Part shown: positions 1-6,155 of the stretch, piece by piece
Layout of the letters: each line of letters starts with the position of its first letter
Position numbering within the stretch: the first letter of the stretch is position 1
Source of the DNA: a virus
Direction: 5' to 3' (one strand)
Length of the DNA stretch: 30,515 bases
IMG/VR virus record: IMGVR_UViG_3300024518_000518
Coordinates: 1 to 30,515 of that record
Program-made: the position numbers and the translations under genes
The notes under the pieces: generated by a model
What the model was told of the DNA's origin: nothing
The model's input: only the letters and a program-made list of their open reading frames with translations
Database searches by the model: none

Positions 1-83
1 GCAGACTCTCTGTATAAATTTAATATACGCTCACAGTCACTCTTTGGCATTTCTGCTGCCAGTGCGTACCACCAACTATTCAT
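1..83 (-). CDS. 5' end of an unidentified leftward gene, cut by the window edge
   Basis: A leftward reading frame opens with ATG at 83 and stays open to the window edge (27 codons). Its start overlaps the end of the upstream membrane peptide by 8 bases, the same tight packing as its neighbours, so it is probably translated. The visible N-terminus, NSWWYALAAEMPKSDCERI, has an aromatic patch followed by a Cys-containing amphipathic helix. This vaguely resembles the first residues of phage 2-oxoglutarate/Fe(II) (PKHD-type) oxygenases, but no catalytic residue is in view. That resemblance is an inference only and the gene could be something else. Confidence 0.5.
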   Translation of the reverse strand, partial: MNSWWYALAAEMPKSDCERILNLYRES

Positions 84-198
84 ATAACTTTCTTATTAAA
101 ATAAAAGGACTTATCAATACAAATATAATTGCACAGCATAATCCTAGCATTAAAAATAAAGCTATCTCCCACCACCTAGTAAATATAGGTACTTCCAT
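76..198 (-). CDS. Small single-pass membrane peptide (40 aa)
   Basis: This 40-codon frame starts at ATG 198, directly after the stop of the upstream 32-residue peptide (TAAATG junction). It ends inside the next gene. The peptide starts MEVPIFTRWWEIALF, then has a single hydrophobic stretch at about residues 11-35 and a short basic tail (IRKLYE). Charge distribution suggests the C-terminus is cytoplasmic. No family is recognised. Position in a run of three coupled membrane peptides suggests that they are made together; a role at the membrane (lysis accessory, superinfection exclusion or host takeover) is possible but not shown. Confidence 0.5.
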   Translation of the reverse strand: MEVPIFTRWWEIALFLMLGLCCAIIFVLISPFILIRKLYE

Positions 199-297
199 TT
201 AAAAGTCTCCATCATCAAGGTACAAAATACACCAAGTTACTGCAGCTAGAATTGCGACTATTGCAAATTTGGTGAGTGCGTATAGAAATGTTTCCAT
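199..297 (-). CDS. Small single-pass membrane peptide (32 aa)
   Basis: The frame starts at ATG 297, two bases after the stop of the preceding peptide, with GGAG of the upstream gene serving as a possible ribosome binding site. It encodes a short N-terminus (METFLYALTKF), one hydrophobic helix at about residues 7-26 and an acidic tail (LDDGDF). The start METFLY echoes METLIE of the preceding peptide, and both have a hydrophobic core followed by an Asp-rich tail, so the two could be a diverged tandem duplication. No function is recognised. Confidence 0.45.
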   Translation of the reverse strand: METFLYALTKFAIVAILAAVTWCILYLDDGDF

Positions 298-299
298 AA

Positions 300-404
300 T
301 TACATCTCCGCGTTGTCGTCATCAAAGAAATATATAGCATAAGCAGGTGCAGCAAAGCAGACAAAAATAGCAATGATACGCAGTATTTCTATTAGTGTTT
401 CCAT
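300..404 (-). CDS. Small single-pass membrane peptide (34 aa)
   Basis: The start codon at 404 shares one base with the stop of the preceding 163-residue gene (TAATG), a typical translational coupling junction. The 34-residue peptide (METLIEILRIIAIFV...) has one hydrophobic segment at about residues 5-27 and an acidic end (FDDDNAEM). It resembles the following 32-residue peptide in start, size and acidic tail. No known family is recognised. Evidence for coding is the overlap geometry, the clean membrane profile and the placement in an unbroken leftward operon. Confidence 0.5.
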   Translation of the reverse strand: METLIEILRIIAIFVCFAAPAYAIYFFDDDNAEM

Positions 405-895
405 TATCCTATAATCCAACCATCAGCAGATTGAATCCAACCTTTAGTTTCTAGGTTCTCTCTCACTTGATTCAATTCAGTTTCAAGTTCACTAACTAAG
501 GCATTAAGCTCGTCTGATCTTTTGACCAGCTCCTTCTCTCTTTGCATTAACCCTATGCTTTCAGAGCCATCTTTTTTTACAGGCTTCTGTTTTATTACAG
601 CTTCTTCCACTATAGGTTCTTCTTTTTTAATTTTAGTCATTTCTCTTTTCTCCTTTTTAATAAATATTGGTTTATCGCTAAGTGGTTTGCCGTCAAACCA
701 ACCCAGCCTGTTTTTTGTAAATAGCATTGTCACTCCTGCTATAATTCCAGCAGCACCGAGAGTAACTGCTATAGATGTTGACATAGCTACGAAACTGCTA
801 GCTGCACCGCCTATCTCAAACTGCCATACGCCTAGTGAAAACGATGGAATTGATACTAACAATATCCCCAGTGCTTGTTTATTTCTTTTAGTCAT
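404..895 (-). CDS. Membrane protein with two transmembrane helices and a coiled-coil tail
   Basis: The 163-residue protein has a basic N-terminus (MTKRNK), two hydrophobic segments (about residues 9-27 and 34-60), a Lys/Glu-rich linker (about 78-112) and a predicted coiled coil (about 118-152) rich in Leu, Glu and Lys. It ends with an aromatic tail, GWIQSADGWIIG. The start is preceded by GGGAGA at a suitable distance. The topology (helical hairpin with a long soluble tail) would suit a membrane-anchored scaffold or a holin-like protein, but the soluble tail is long for a holin and no family is recognised. It heads the group of small membrane peptides that follow it. Confidence 0.75.
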   Translation of the reverse strand: MTKRNKQALGILLVSIPSFSLGVWQFEIGGAASSFVAMSTSIAVTLGAAGIIAGVTMLFTKNRLGWFDGKPLSDKPIFIKKEKREMTKIKKEEPIVEEAVIKQKPVKKDGSESIGLMQREKELVKRSDELNALVSELETELNQVRENLETKGWIQSADGWIIG

Positions 896-914
896 TTAAT
901 TATCTCCCTTTGGT

Positions 915-1097
915 TTAGTTCAACAACAACCCTTTTTCTTTTCTTCTTTCATATTGTTCGTCATGAAACAGGTCTACTAATAAGCGAAGTTGTTCATCTA
1001 ATTCCTTTATTTTTTCATCCATAGAACTAATTTGATTTTGTTGTTCTATTATTCTGTTCAACATGAATTCTAATTTCTGTGTGTAGATATCATTCAT
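915..1097 (-). CDS. Small coiled-coil protein (60 aa)
   Basis: Nearly the whole peptide is a predicted amphipathic helix with heptad-spaced Leu and Ile (for example RIIEQQNQISSMDEKIKELD), ending in a basic tail RRKEKGLLLN. Such a profile suggests a small oligomeric coiled coil or adaptor. No catalytic motif or family is recognised. It lies in the leftward operon between membrane peptides, 19 bases before the two-helix membrane protein. Confidence 0.6.
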   Translation of the reverse strand: MNDIYTQKLEFMLNRIIEQQNQISSMDEKIKELDEQLRLLVDLFHDEQYERRKEKGLLLN

Positions 1098-1115
1098 TAG
1101 AAACTCCCATCATTA

Positions 1116-1178
1116 TTACTCTCCTTCTTCAGTAGCCAACCACAATAGATATAGTTCTTTCATTCTTTCGTGTTCCAT
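1116..1178 (-). CDS. Possible 20-residue peptide
   Basis: A 20-codon frame (MEHERMKELYLLWLATEEGE) begins at ATG 1178 directly behind a very good Shine-Dalgarno sequence, AAAAAGGAGAGGTT. The ribosome binding site lies within the end of the preceding 54-residue membrane peptide, and the two frames overlap by 19 bases. The peptide is a short amphipathic acidic helix. The strong ribosome binding site is the main reason for listing it; the site could instead belong to an unrelated reading, so confidence is low. Confidence 0.3.
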   Translation of the reverse strand: MEHERMKELYLLWLATEEGE

Positions 1179-1324
1179 AACCTCTCCTTTTTGTTTTCAA
1201 AAAACTCCACCAAATACTTCCCCAAGTAATAAGGCAGAAATAAAACCATAACAGTTAAAAATATAGATAAAAATAACAACCCAACAAAGGTATATATAAA
1301 TACGTTTAAAATTTCTTTATACAT
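1160..1324 (-). CDS. Small single-pass membrane peptide (54 aa)
   Basis: The frame starts at ATG 1324, overlapping the stop of the preceding gene by 8 bases. The 54-residue product has a long hydrophobic stretch (about residues 8-33, FIYTFVGLLFLSIFLTVMVL and following residues) and a charged C-terminal tail (YLVEFFENKKERLWNTKE). This is the profile of a single-span membrane peptide with a cytoplasmic tail. No family is recognised. It is the fourth small membrane peptide of this leftward operon. Confidence 0.5.
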   Translation of the reverse strand: MYKEILNVFIYTFVGLLFLSIFLTVMVLFLPYYLGKYLVEFFENKKERLWNTKE

Positions 1325-1526
1325 TCCTTTTGTCTTTCCATAATTCTTTCATAATTTGTCTGATTTCCTCTACATCATATACAGGGTTGTTAGGACTTGT
1401 AAATGATCGCACAGCTTCACTTATGATATCCCTTTGATTGTATGTGAAGTTACACAGTATCGTTTCGTAGGAGTCGTTTATTAAAGGTCTGCCGTGTTGG
1501 TCATGCGGTTCATTTGGTTCGTGCAT
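1317..1526 (-). CDS. Small protein of unknown function (69 aa)
   Basis: A longer frame opens at 1565, but the start at ATG 1526 is preferred because it has AAGGAG seven bases upstream; the longer version would also overlap the preceding gene. The product is hydrophilic (MHEPNEPHDQHGRPLI...), with a His-rich N-terminus and helical segments towards the C-terminus (DVEEIRQIMKELWKDKRNV). No family is recognised. It ends inside the start of the next membrane peptide. Confidence 0.6.
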   Translation of the reverse strand: MHEPNEPHDQHGRPLINDSYETILCNFTYNQRDIISEAVRSFTSPNNPVYDVEEIRQIMKELWKDKRNV

Positions 1527-1536
1527 ATTATTCTCC

Positions 1537-1806
1537 TTAGTAAGTCTTAAGTTTGTTTTCCCCAATGTAGTGACCTAACTCTTCCATTGAATTAAATTGT
1601 TTTGTACTCCACCCACGTTCTGCACCATGAGGTAAGCAGAAAAAGGTTTCTGTTCCTGTTTTATTGTCTGCTTCTTGCCATGCAACATACCCATAAATTG
1701 AGCCTTCTAATAATTTGGTTGTGACTCCTGTGTCTTCTTTCCAGAAGGACTTATCAATCCAGTTGGAAGGTTTCCCGCAATTATTACATTTACTTATTAA
1801 TTTCAT
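1537..1806 (-). CDS. Small predicted zinc-binding protein (89 aa)
   Basis: The N-terminus carries a CNNC pair (residues 7-10), and a later FCLPHG segment (about residues 56-61) provides a Cys-x2-His pair. These four residues could form a zinc ribbon. The middle is rich in aromatic and polar residues, and the C-terminus is helical. No family is recognised; small zinc ribbons of this kind in phages often bind nucleic acid or host enzymes, but that is inference. The gene belongs to the leftward operon. Confidence 0.6.
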   Translation of the reverse strand: MKLISKCNNCGKPSNWIDKSFWKEDTGVTTKLLEGSIYGYVAWQEADNKTGTETFFCLPHGAERGWSTKQFNSMEELGHYIGENKLKTY

Positions 1807-1912
1807 TGTTTAATACCTCTCTTGTTAAATCATTAATTCTTCTATCGGGAGTTAGTATAAGAACTTCTTCTTCTTCTCTGCAATTAAAATAAGAAGCAAT
1901 TTTCCCAACCTA

Positions 1913-2107
1913 TTAAAACCCCACTTGGACAAACCCATTAGGTTTGACTATTGCTAACTGAGCATTCTTCCAACCGATAAGATACCAATTTCCCTCTTTA
2001 TCTTTACCGCTTAGTTCTTTATCTGGATATTGTGCTCCTCCTATACCCTGACCATAACTGTCTTGTAAATATCCTGCGTATTTACCTACTGCCATTTCAA
2101 ATGTCAT
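1913..2107 (-). CDS. Small protein of unknown function (64 aa)
   Basis: The ATG at 2107 shares one base with the stop of ardC (TAATG), indicating translational coupling. The 64-residue product is rich in Gly, Tyr and Trp (YAGYLQDSYGQGIGGAQYP, later WYLIGWKNAQLAIVKPNG) and looks like a compact beta-rich domain. No family is recognised. Coupling to ardC raises the possibility of a helper role in the antirestriction function, without direct support. It ends with two in-frame stops, TAA TAG. Confidence 0.6.
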   Translation of the reverse strand: MTFEMAVGKYAGYLQDSYGQGIGGAQYPDKELSGKDKEGNWYLIGWKNAQLAIVKPNGFVQVGF

Positions 2108-3000
2108 TATGCCACCTCTTTTTTTAAGTTTAATTGTAAATTTTCAAGATAATCAACTGCTTTCTGTGCTTGTGAAAAGGCGGTTATCATTGCCTTAGAA
2201 TCATCTTTGATTGCCTTAATCCAACTGTTAAGATATTGAGCGTGGTCTTTCCTGACAGTTTTTTCTACGTTAAGAATTTGGCACATGAAAGCTGAACCGA
2301 TTTCAGCCACCAATTCTTCTTTAGCGTATTCTTCTTTGTTGTGCATTCCAGTTAACTCTCTTTCGCATCTTGATTTATGACCAGTCCAATGAGTAAGTTC
2401 ATGCAATAAAGTTGAGTAGTAAGTTACATCTGTAATAAAGTTCTCCTTCTTAGGCATTCCTATTGTGTCTTGTATAGGAGAGTAAAAAGCACTATCGCGA
2501 GAATCGTCTATTATTGCTTTCGTATTAGATATATAACTTTCTATTAATTTAAGTTGTTCTGAACTTAATTCAGTTTCATGTTTGTGATCTACTTTTTCAG
2601 TTACAAAATCTTCTATCTGTTCTGCGTTAAATACATTGTATGTTCTCCACATGAAGTAAGTTGGCAGTTGACCAGTTGACCTGTAGTTGGCAAGTTCGCC
2701 GTCTGTTAACCAAGATTCTTTTTTAGGTTTTACGCTAGCGAATACTACTTGGGTTGCTTTAGAGCCTTTCTTGATTTTATAATCTTTCTCGCTCCATTGT
2801 TTAAAAGTTCCCCATTCATTAGAGTTGTAATCTTGGCAAGAAAGCCAAAAATAATTCATACCCCTGTATGCTTTCTTTGTTACATGATTTATAGGTGCGC
2901 CTTTACCAATCCAAGACTTTGTCCAATCAGAACCTTCTGTTTCCATAAGTTCCAAAATCTTAGTCTGAATCTTTTCAAATATTTCATTTTTCTTTTTCAT
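2107..3000 (-). CDS. ardC: ArdC-type antirestriction protein with zincin metallopeptidase domain
   Basis: The 297-residue protein has the two-part build of ArdC: an N-terminal ssDNA-binding-type domain (about residues 5-130, with W26, AYRGMNYFWL at 44-53, WGTFKQW near 63-69 and the KKGSKAT turn) and a zincin-like metallopeptidase domain (about 155-290). The zinc motif HELTHWTGH begins at residue 200, and a downstream EELVAEIG gives the third ligand (E233). In plasmids ArdC binds ssDNA and protects incoming DNA from type I restriction. In a phage it probably protects the genome on entry. It sits 94 bases after the HNH gene with its own promoter-like element, so it may be expressed early. All key residues are present. 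Confidence 0.88.
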   Translation of the reverse strand: MKKKNEIFEKIQTKILELMETEGSDWTKSWIGKGAPINHVTKKAYRGMNYFWLSCQDYNSNEWGTFKQWSEKDYKIKKGSKATQVVFASVKPKKESWLTDGELANYRSTGQLPTYFMWRTYNVFNAEQIEDFVTEKVDHKHETELSSEQLKLIESYISNTKAIIDDSRDSAFYSPIQDTIGMPKKENFITDVTYYSTLLHELTHWTGHKSRCERELTGMHNKEEYAKEELVAEIGSAFMCQILNVEKTVRKDHAQYLNSWIKAIKDDSKAMITAFSQAQKAVDYLENLQLNLKKEVA

Positions 3001-3047
3001 TTTATTTTTCTCAATTTAATCAAGCCTTAATTAACTTAATGTTCAAC

Positions 3048-3091
3048 ACTATAAACCTTTTCAATTAATAAATAAACCTTTTTTGGAATAA
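3048..3091 (-). promoter_or_regulatory. Promoter-like element upstream of ardC
   Basis: Reading leftward, TTATTCCAAAAAAGGTTTAT (3091-3072) is followed by TATAGT at 3053-3048, about 48 bases before the ardC start. The TTCC to TATAGT distance is 35 bases, exactly as in the element before the replication gene at 10562-10604. The shared sequence and spacing suggest a common regulator or a phage-specific promoter; TATAGT is a plausible -10 box. No transcript evidence is available. Confidence 0.5.
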
Positions 3092-3094
3092 TAA

Positions 3095-3394
3095 TCATTC
3101 TTTTTTAACCAACTTATTTACCATTTCCAGTAATTCATATTCAGTTCCGTATGCTTGAACAAATCTTGCTTTGTATGGATGCCTACTTATTGGTTCCATA
3201 TCACTACCCATTCTGTGATGCTCAAAACATAAAGGCAAGACTTTGAAATGGGTGTCTAACTTAGTCTTACCTTCAATGTGATGTATCTCGCTAGGCACTC
3301 CATAAAACCCCTGTAAGCGACAAACGATACAGCCTAGTTGACTTACACTATCCATGTGCCTTTTCTCTTTAGCGGTGGGGTTTCTACTTTTCAT
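3095..3394 (-). CDS. Ref-like HNH nuclease (99 aa)
   Basis: This small protein has the zinc and active-site pattern of HNH nucleases of the phage P1 Ref type: C22-x2-C25, the His pair H38-H39 in EIHHIEGK, and C56-x2-H59-H60 in PLCFEHHRMG. It then has the RHPYKARF and YGTEYELLE segments that in that family follow the nuclease core. Ref is a RecA-dependent nuclease that makes targeted cuts at displacement loops. This gene lies in the same operon as Erf and a RecB-like nuclease, consistent with a role in phage recombination. An HNH nuclease for another purpose, such as a homing-type or packaging nuclease, is less likely given the context. Confidence 0.8.
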   Translation of the reverse strand: MKSRNPTAKEKRHMDSVSQLGCIVCRLQGFYGVPSEIHHIEGKTKLDTHFKVLPLCFEHHRMGSDMEPISRHPYKARFVQAYGTEYELLEMVNKLVKKE

Positions 3395-3665
3395 CTAATT
3401 TATTTATATCTATGTTTTGTATGTCGTTGTTTATTAATCCTTCCCTTAAATCAATTAACATTCTTTGTGCTATGAATTTGGCAATTTCATTTCTTAAAGG
3501 TAATGTATCTTTATGCACTTTAGAGTTTGGATAACTGAAGCTGTTGCCTAGTGTGCCTAACATATCATTTATTGAACCCTCTATGCCTTTCTTTAAAAAG
3601 TTTGATTGTGCCTCTTTGTATAGGTCACTATTAAAAATAATATCATCTAGTGTTTTATGCTCCAT
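3384..3665 (-). CDS. Uncharacterised protein (93 aa) in the recombination operon
   Basis: A longer frame opens at 3716, but the start at ATG 3665 is preferred because it follows AAAGGAAAAG and keeps a modest 11-base overlap with the preceding gene. The product is mostly helical and polar (MEHKTLDDIIFNSDLYKEAQ...), with a helix containing IAKFIAQRMLIDLREG. No family is recognised. It overlaps the following HNH gene by 11 bases, so the two are probably translated together. Confidence 0.6.
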   Translation of the reverse strand: MEHKTLDDIIFNSDLYKEAQSNFLKKGIEGSINDMLGTLGNSFSYPNSKVHKDTLPLRNEIAKFIAQRMLIDLREGLINNDIQNIDINKLDEK

Positions 3666-3993
3666 ATCTTTTCCTTTCTTCCCTAGCATTAACCATTTTA
3701 GTTCGCCATTCTTCAAAGCCTACATCTAATGATTTAAGTTCAATCTTTAATGCCGATAGTTGACCTTTTGCTACACCTACTTTTAATCTAAATTGATATA
3801 ACGAATCATCATTATCAGCGTATGTTTTTTGAGCAGATACAGTCTTAACACCTTTAGCAGTAGCCATGAGTTCTAACTGTGCTTGTAATCTTTTAACGTC
3901 AGCTTCACATTTTAGCACCTCATATTCTGCTTTAGAAACACGAGGTGCTAAAGACCTTATCTTATCTTGCCAAGATTCTACTTGTTCATTCAT
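3655..3993 (-). CDS. Coiled-coil protein of the recombination operon (112 aa)
   Basis: The protein is almost wholly alpha-helical with two coiled-coil stretches (about residues 14-46 and 68-95), a central segment with KGVKTVSAQKTYADNDDSLY and a basic end REERKRYGA. From memory, similar proteins occur next to single-strand-binding genes in environmental phages, but I know of no assigned function. It starts two bases after the candidate ssDNA-binding gene and overlaps the next gene by 11 bases. A structural or partner role in recombination or replication complexes is a reasonable guess. Confidence 0.65.
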   Translation of the reverse strand: MNEQVESWQDKIRSLAPRVSKAEYEVLKCEADVKRLQAQLELMATAKGVKTVSAQKTYADNDDSLYQFRLKVGVAKGQLSALKIELKSLDVGFEEWRTKMVNAREERKRYGA

Positions 3994-3995
3994 GC

Positions 3996-4412
3996 TTAAA
4001 AAGGTATGTCGTCAGATGATTTATCTTCTACTTCAGTCTGAACAACTTTATTTTCAATTATTAAATTACCCTCTGAATCATAAGGTGTCAATTTAACGCT
4101 TGTATAGTCTGTGCCTTTATCGGACATATTCGCCCAACCTCCAAATTTATATACAGTTCCTTCGTGGGTTATTTTTCCTCCTATATCTGGTGTGCCTTTG
4201 CTTTTTTTATCTTCAGGCTTGTTGTAATGTAAAAGACCCAAAGAAACTACCAATTCATATTTATCTGGATAATTGCCGTCTCCACTGTACTTTAAGATAC
4301 CGCAGTATTTATCTTCTCCATTTATATTAATTTTACCTTTTCTTGGTACTGTTACATTATTCTCAAGGAACATATTCCCTGTGTTATTTTTAATTACATA
4401 TTTTTCAGACAT
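3996..4412 (-). CDS. Candidate phage single-stranded DNA-binding protein (138 aa)
   Basis: The protein is beta-rich for about 110 residues and ends in an acidic, flexible tail finishing with DDIPF (residues 134-138). That tail closely matches the DDDIPF tip by which bacterial SSB recruits partner proteins. Residues 80-110 contain ITHEGTVYKFGGWANMSDK, a pattern of short strands consistent with an OB-like domain. Position directly after erf and a winged-helix gene supports a role coating ssDNA during recombination and replication. The core does not clearly match classical SSB, so this is assigned from the tail, fold impression and context. The start overlaps the preceding gene by 8 bases. Confidence 0.6.
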   Translation of the reverse strand: MSEKYVIKNNTGNMFLENNVTVPRKGKININGEDKYCGILKYSGDGNYPDKYELVVSLGLLHYNKPEDKKSKGTPDIGGKITHEGTVYKFGGWANMSDKGTDYTSVKLTPYDSEGNLIIENKVVQTEVEDKSSDDIPF

Positions 4413-4677
4413 TATTTTCTCCTGTTATTAGTCTATATTGATAACCCTTACCTTCGGTTATTCTTTTTTTTATTACAATATCTCCATTCAAAGGCAATCC
4501 GTATTTGACCCTTGAAGGATATTTTCTCAATTCTCTTATTGAAGCAGACAATGAAGGCTCTCCGTAGAACCTTCCTGTCATATCTTGTATATTTTTTTGC
4601 AGACTCCAAAAAGTCCACCATTGTCCATTTCTCATGGATAAATATACAAAGTCATTAATAGAATTAGGTTTGCTCAT
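4405..4677 (-). CDS. Small winged-helix DNA-binding protein (90 aa)
   Basis: The predicted pattern is helix (SINDFVYLSMRNGQW), turn, recognition helix (SLSASIRELRKYPS) and a beta wing (DIVIKKRITEGKGYQYRLI). This is the order expected for a winged-helix domain. It overlaps the end of erf by 14 bases and the start of the candidate ssDNA-binding gene by 8 bases, so all three are likely produced from one message. Such proteins sit in the recombination modules of many phages; whether this one regulates the operon or loads recombination proteins is not visible. Confidence 0.65.
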   Translation of the reverse strand: MSKPNSINDFVYLSMRNGQWWTFWSLQKNIQDMTGRFYGEPSLSASIRELRKYPSRVKYGLPLNGDIVIKKRITEGKGYQYRLITGENNV

Positions 4678-5281
4678 ATACTGCTATGAGTCTTTCATAT
4701 CCTTCTATGAATTTTTTAACCCTAGTGTCAGCTTTTGCTTGTTTGATAATTGTTTTATTAACTTCATATAATCCTATGGAATCTGTATCAGGATTTTCAG
4801 AAGGTAAAACTTTACCTATAGATGATAAAAACTTGGTTGGGTCAGTATCTTCAAATAAAGTTTCCCCTTCGGCATTAGCAAATGCATATTTAACTTGCCT
4901 TCGCATTGCTTTCTCGGCGTCATCATCTTCGTCTGCAGTAGCAATACCGCAAGCCATCTGTAAAGAATATCTTTTTGCATAAGATAGAGCCGAACCGAAT
5001 GCTTGTGGGTCATTCTTAGAAGCAGGTATATACACTTGCCCTGACGTTATAGAAGCACCGTGACCCATAAATACAGTTTCAATAGAAACACCATTCTCTG
5101 ATAAATGGCTTATCTGTTGTAGATATATGCCTTCATCATTTAATGGTTTTTTAATGGTATCTAGTACTTGCTTTAACGACGCATAACTACTCTTAAAGAA
5201 AGGGTTTTTAGCATCATTTACGACATGGTCAATTTTTTCTTGTGCTTTGACCAAAGCAGTAATCAATGTTTGATTATTCAT
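4664..5281 (-). CDS. erf: Erf-family single-strand annealing recombinase
   Basis: The product matches the ERF family: N-terminal helix with LVKAQEKIDHVVNDAKNPFF, then SSYASLKQVLDTIKKPLNDEG (Y-A-S-L is typical), a strand segment around SIETVFMGHG and the conserved QAFGSALSYAKRYSLQ followed by an acidic DEDDDAEKA. Erf proteins form rings on ssDNA and anneal complementary strands, giving phage recombination without RecA. A start four codons upstream (5293) is possible, but ATG 5281 has GGAG seven bases before it and forms an ATGA overlap with the nuclease gene. That overlap supports coupled production of nuclease and annealing protein, the usual pairing. Confidence 0.88.
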   Translation of the reverse strand: MNNQTLITALVKAQEKIDHVVNDAKNPFFKSSYASLKQVLDTIKKPLNDEGIYLQQISHLSENGVSIETVFMGHGASITSGQVYIPASKNDPQAFGSALSYAKRYSLQMACGIATADEDDDAEKAMRRQVKYAFANAEGETLFEDTDPTKFLSSIGKVLPSENPDTDSIGLYEVNKTIIKQAKADTRVKKFIEGYERLIAVYEQT

Positions 5282-6075
5282 TTTATACTCCATATTGTTT
5301 TAGCAAACTTAATTTCTTCCGCACCCCATTTCCAGTCATCTAGGTTTGGATAAAAAAGATTTGCTATCTCATGTTTATCATTTGAATAGGACAAGAGGTT
5401 CATTATCTTTAATGCTACTTGTTCTACAGTGTGAATGTGCTTATCTACTTGATGTACTGTTTCAGATACTACCTGTTCATCTTTGGCAGTAACTACTATG
5501 TAATCAAGAATAGGCACACAATCTTCTGCCTTTGCGTAAACAGAAACCTGTCTAGCGTGAGCATCAGAAACTTTGTAGGGTCGCCTTGCGGTGGTTTTTA
5601 TATCCCTAATAGTATCGTTGTACTTTAAATCTATGAACCCAATTATAGGAACAGGGATAGATTCAAGGTTAAGTTCAATTCTTTTTTGGTATTCAGTAGG
5701 TTGCCCTAAATCTTCATAAAAATCTATTGCAGTTTTTATGTATCTAGGAATCCTGTCTGCTTCTTCTAAAAACTTTTTATGATTTATCTCTTGTGTTGGG
5801 TATTCACTTTTACAATTATCATAAGTAACTTGGTATTCAAAAAGTGCAGACTGTATTGTTTCTCCTAAATCTATGGGTTTTTCTGTGAAGCCAAAATATT
5901 TACCAACTCCATGATCGGTTACAGTGCCTCGCCACATTGCGGGACCGCCACCGTTTCTGAATTTGAATAGATATCTCATTATCCAAATACAAGGGTCGTC
6001 TATGTAACTGTTGATAGAGGAAGGGGAAAGGTGTTCTATATCATGTATAGAAAATACATCATTATTATTTTTCAT
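5278..6075 (-). CDS. PD-(D/E)XK nuclease of the RecB/Cas4-like class
   Basis: The 265-residue protein has the signature order of RecB-like nucleases: LSPSSINSYIDDPCIW near residue 16, a conserved His (H55 in GTVTDHGVGKY), the active-site GFIDL (D149), D158-I-K160 (RDIKTT) and the downstream Q176-x3-Y180. These catalyse metal-dependent DNA cleavage. It lacks the C-terminal Cys cluster of iron-sulphur Cas4 proteins. As the first gene of the leftward operon with an ATGA overlap to erf, it is the expected partner exonuclease that resects ends so that Erf can anneal them. The start has a clear AGGAAAT-type upstream region and a divergent promoter region behind it. Confidence 0.87.
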   Translation of the reverse strand: MKNNNDVFSIHDIEHLSPSSINSYIDDPCIWIMRYLFKFRNGGGPAMWRGTVTDHGVGKYFGFTEKPIDLGETIQSALFEYQVTYDNCKSEYPTQEINHKKFLEEADRIPRYIKTAIDFYEDLGQPTEYQKRIELNLESIPVPIIGFIDLKYNDTIRDIKTTARRPYKVSDAHARQVSVYAKAEDCVPILDYIVVTAKDEQVVSETVHQVDKHIHTVEQVALKIMNLLSYSNDKHEIANLFYPNLDDWKWGAEEIKFAKTIWSIK

Positions 6076-6119
6076 TTTATTTCCTGTTCAATTTATTGAT
6101 TGACTCTGTAACTGGTTTC

Positions 6120-6140
6120 ATTATAATTCATTTCTGGAAT
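6120..6140 (-). promoter_or_regulatory. Candidate leftward promoter/operator in the divergent control region
   Basis: Between the two opposite operons (6076-6155) the leftward strand reads TTATTCCAGAAATGAAT and runs directly into TATAAT at 6125-6120, a perfect -10 box. ATTC and GAAT form a short inverted repeat around the centre. The TTATTCC start matches the elements before ardC and the replication gene. The Cro-like protein encoded just to the right is a natural candidate to bind here. The -35 region is weak, which would suit an activator- or repressor-controlled promoter. Confidence 0.5.
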
Positions 6141-6155
6141 AATTAAAACTAATTT

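Noticed and set aside
1790-1909. An open frame after the double stop of the 64-residue gene, encoding 39 residues with ILTPDRRINDLTREVLNNEI
   Set aside because: It has no ATG, GTG or TTG start in frame and would need an ATT start or stop readthrough. The sequence looks protein-like, so it may be a gene remnant, but support is too weak to list.
5278-6075. Cas4-type nuclease, which might hint at a phage CRISPR-related system
   Set aside because: The iron-sulphur cysteines of Cas4 are missing and the gene is coupled to erf, so a recombination exonuclease is the better reading.
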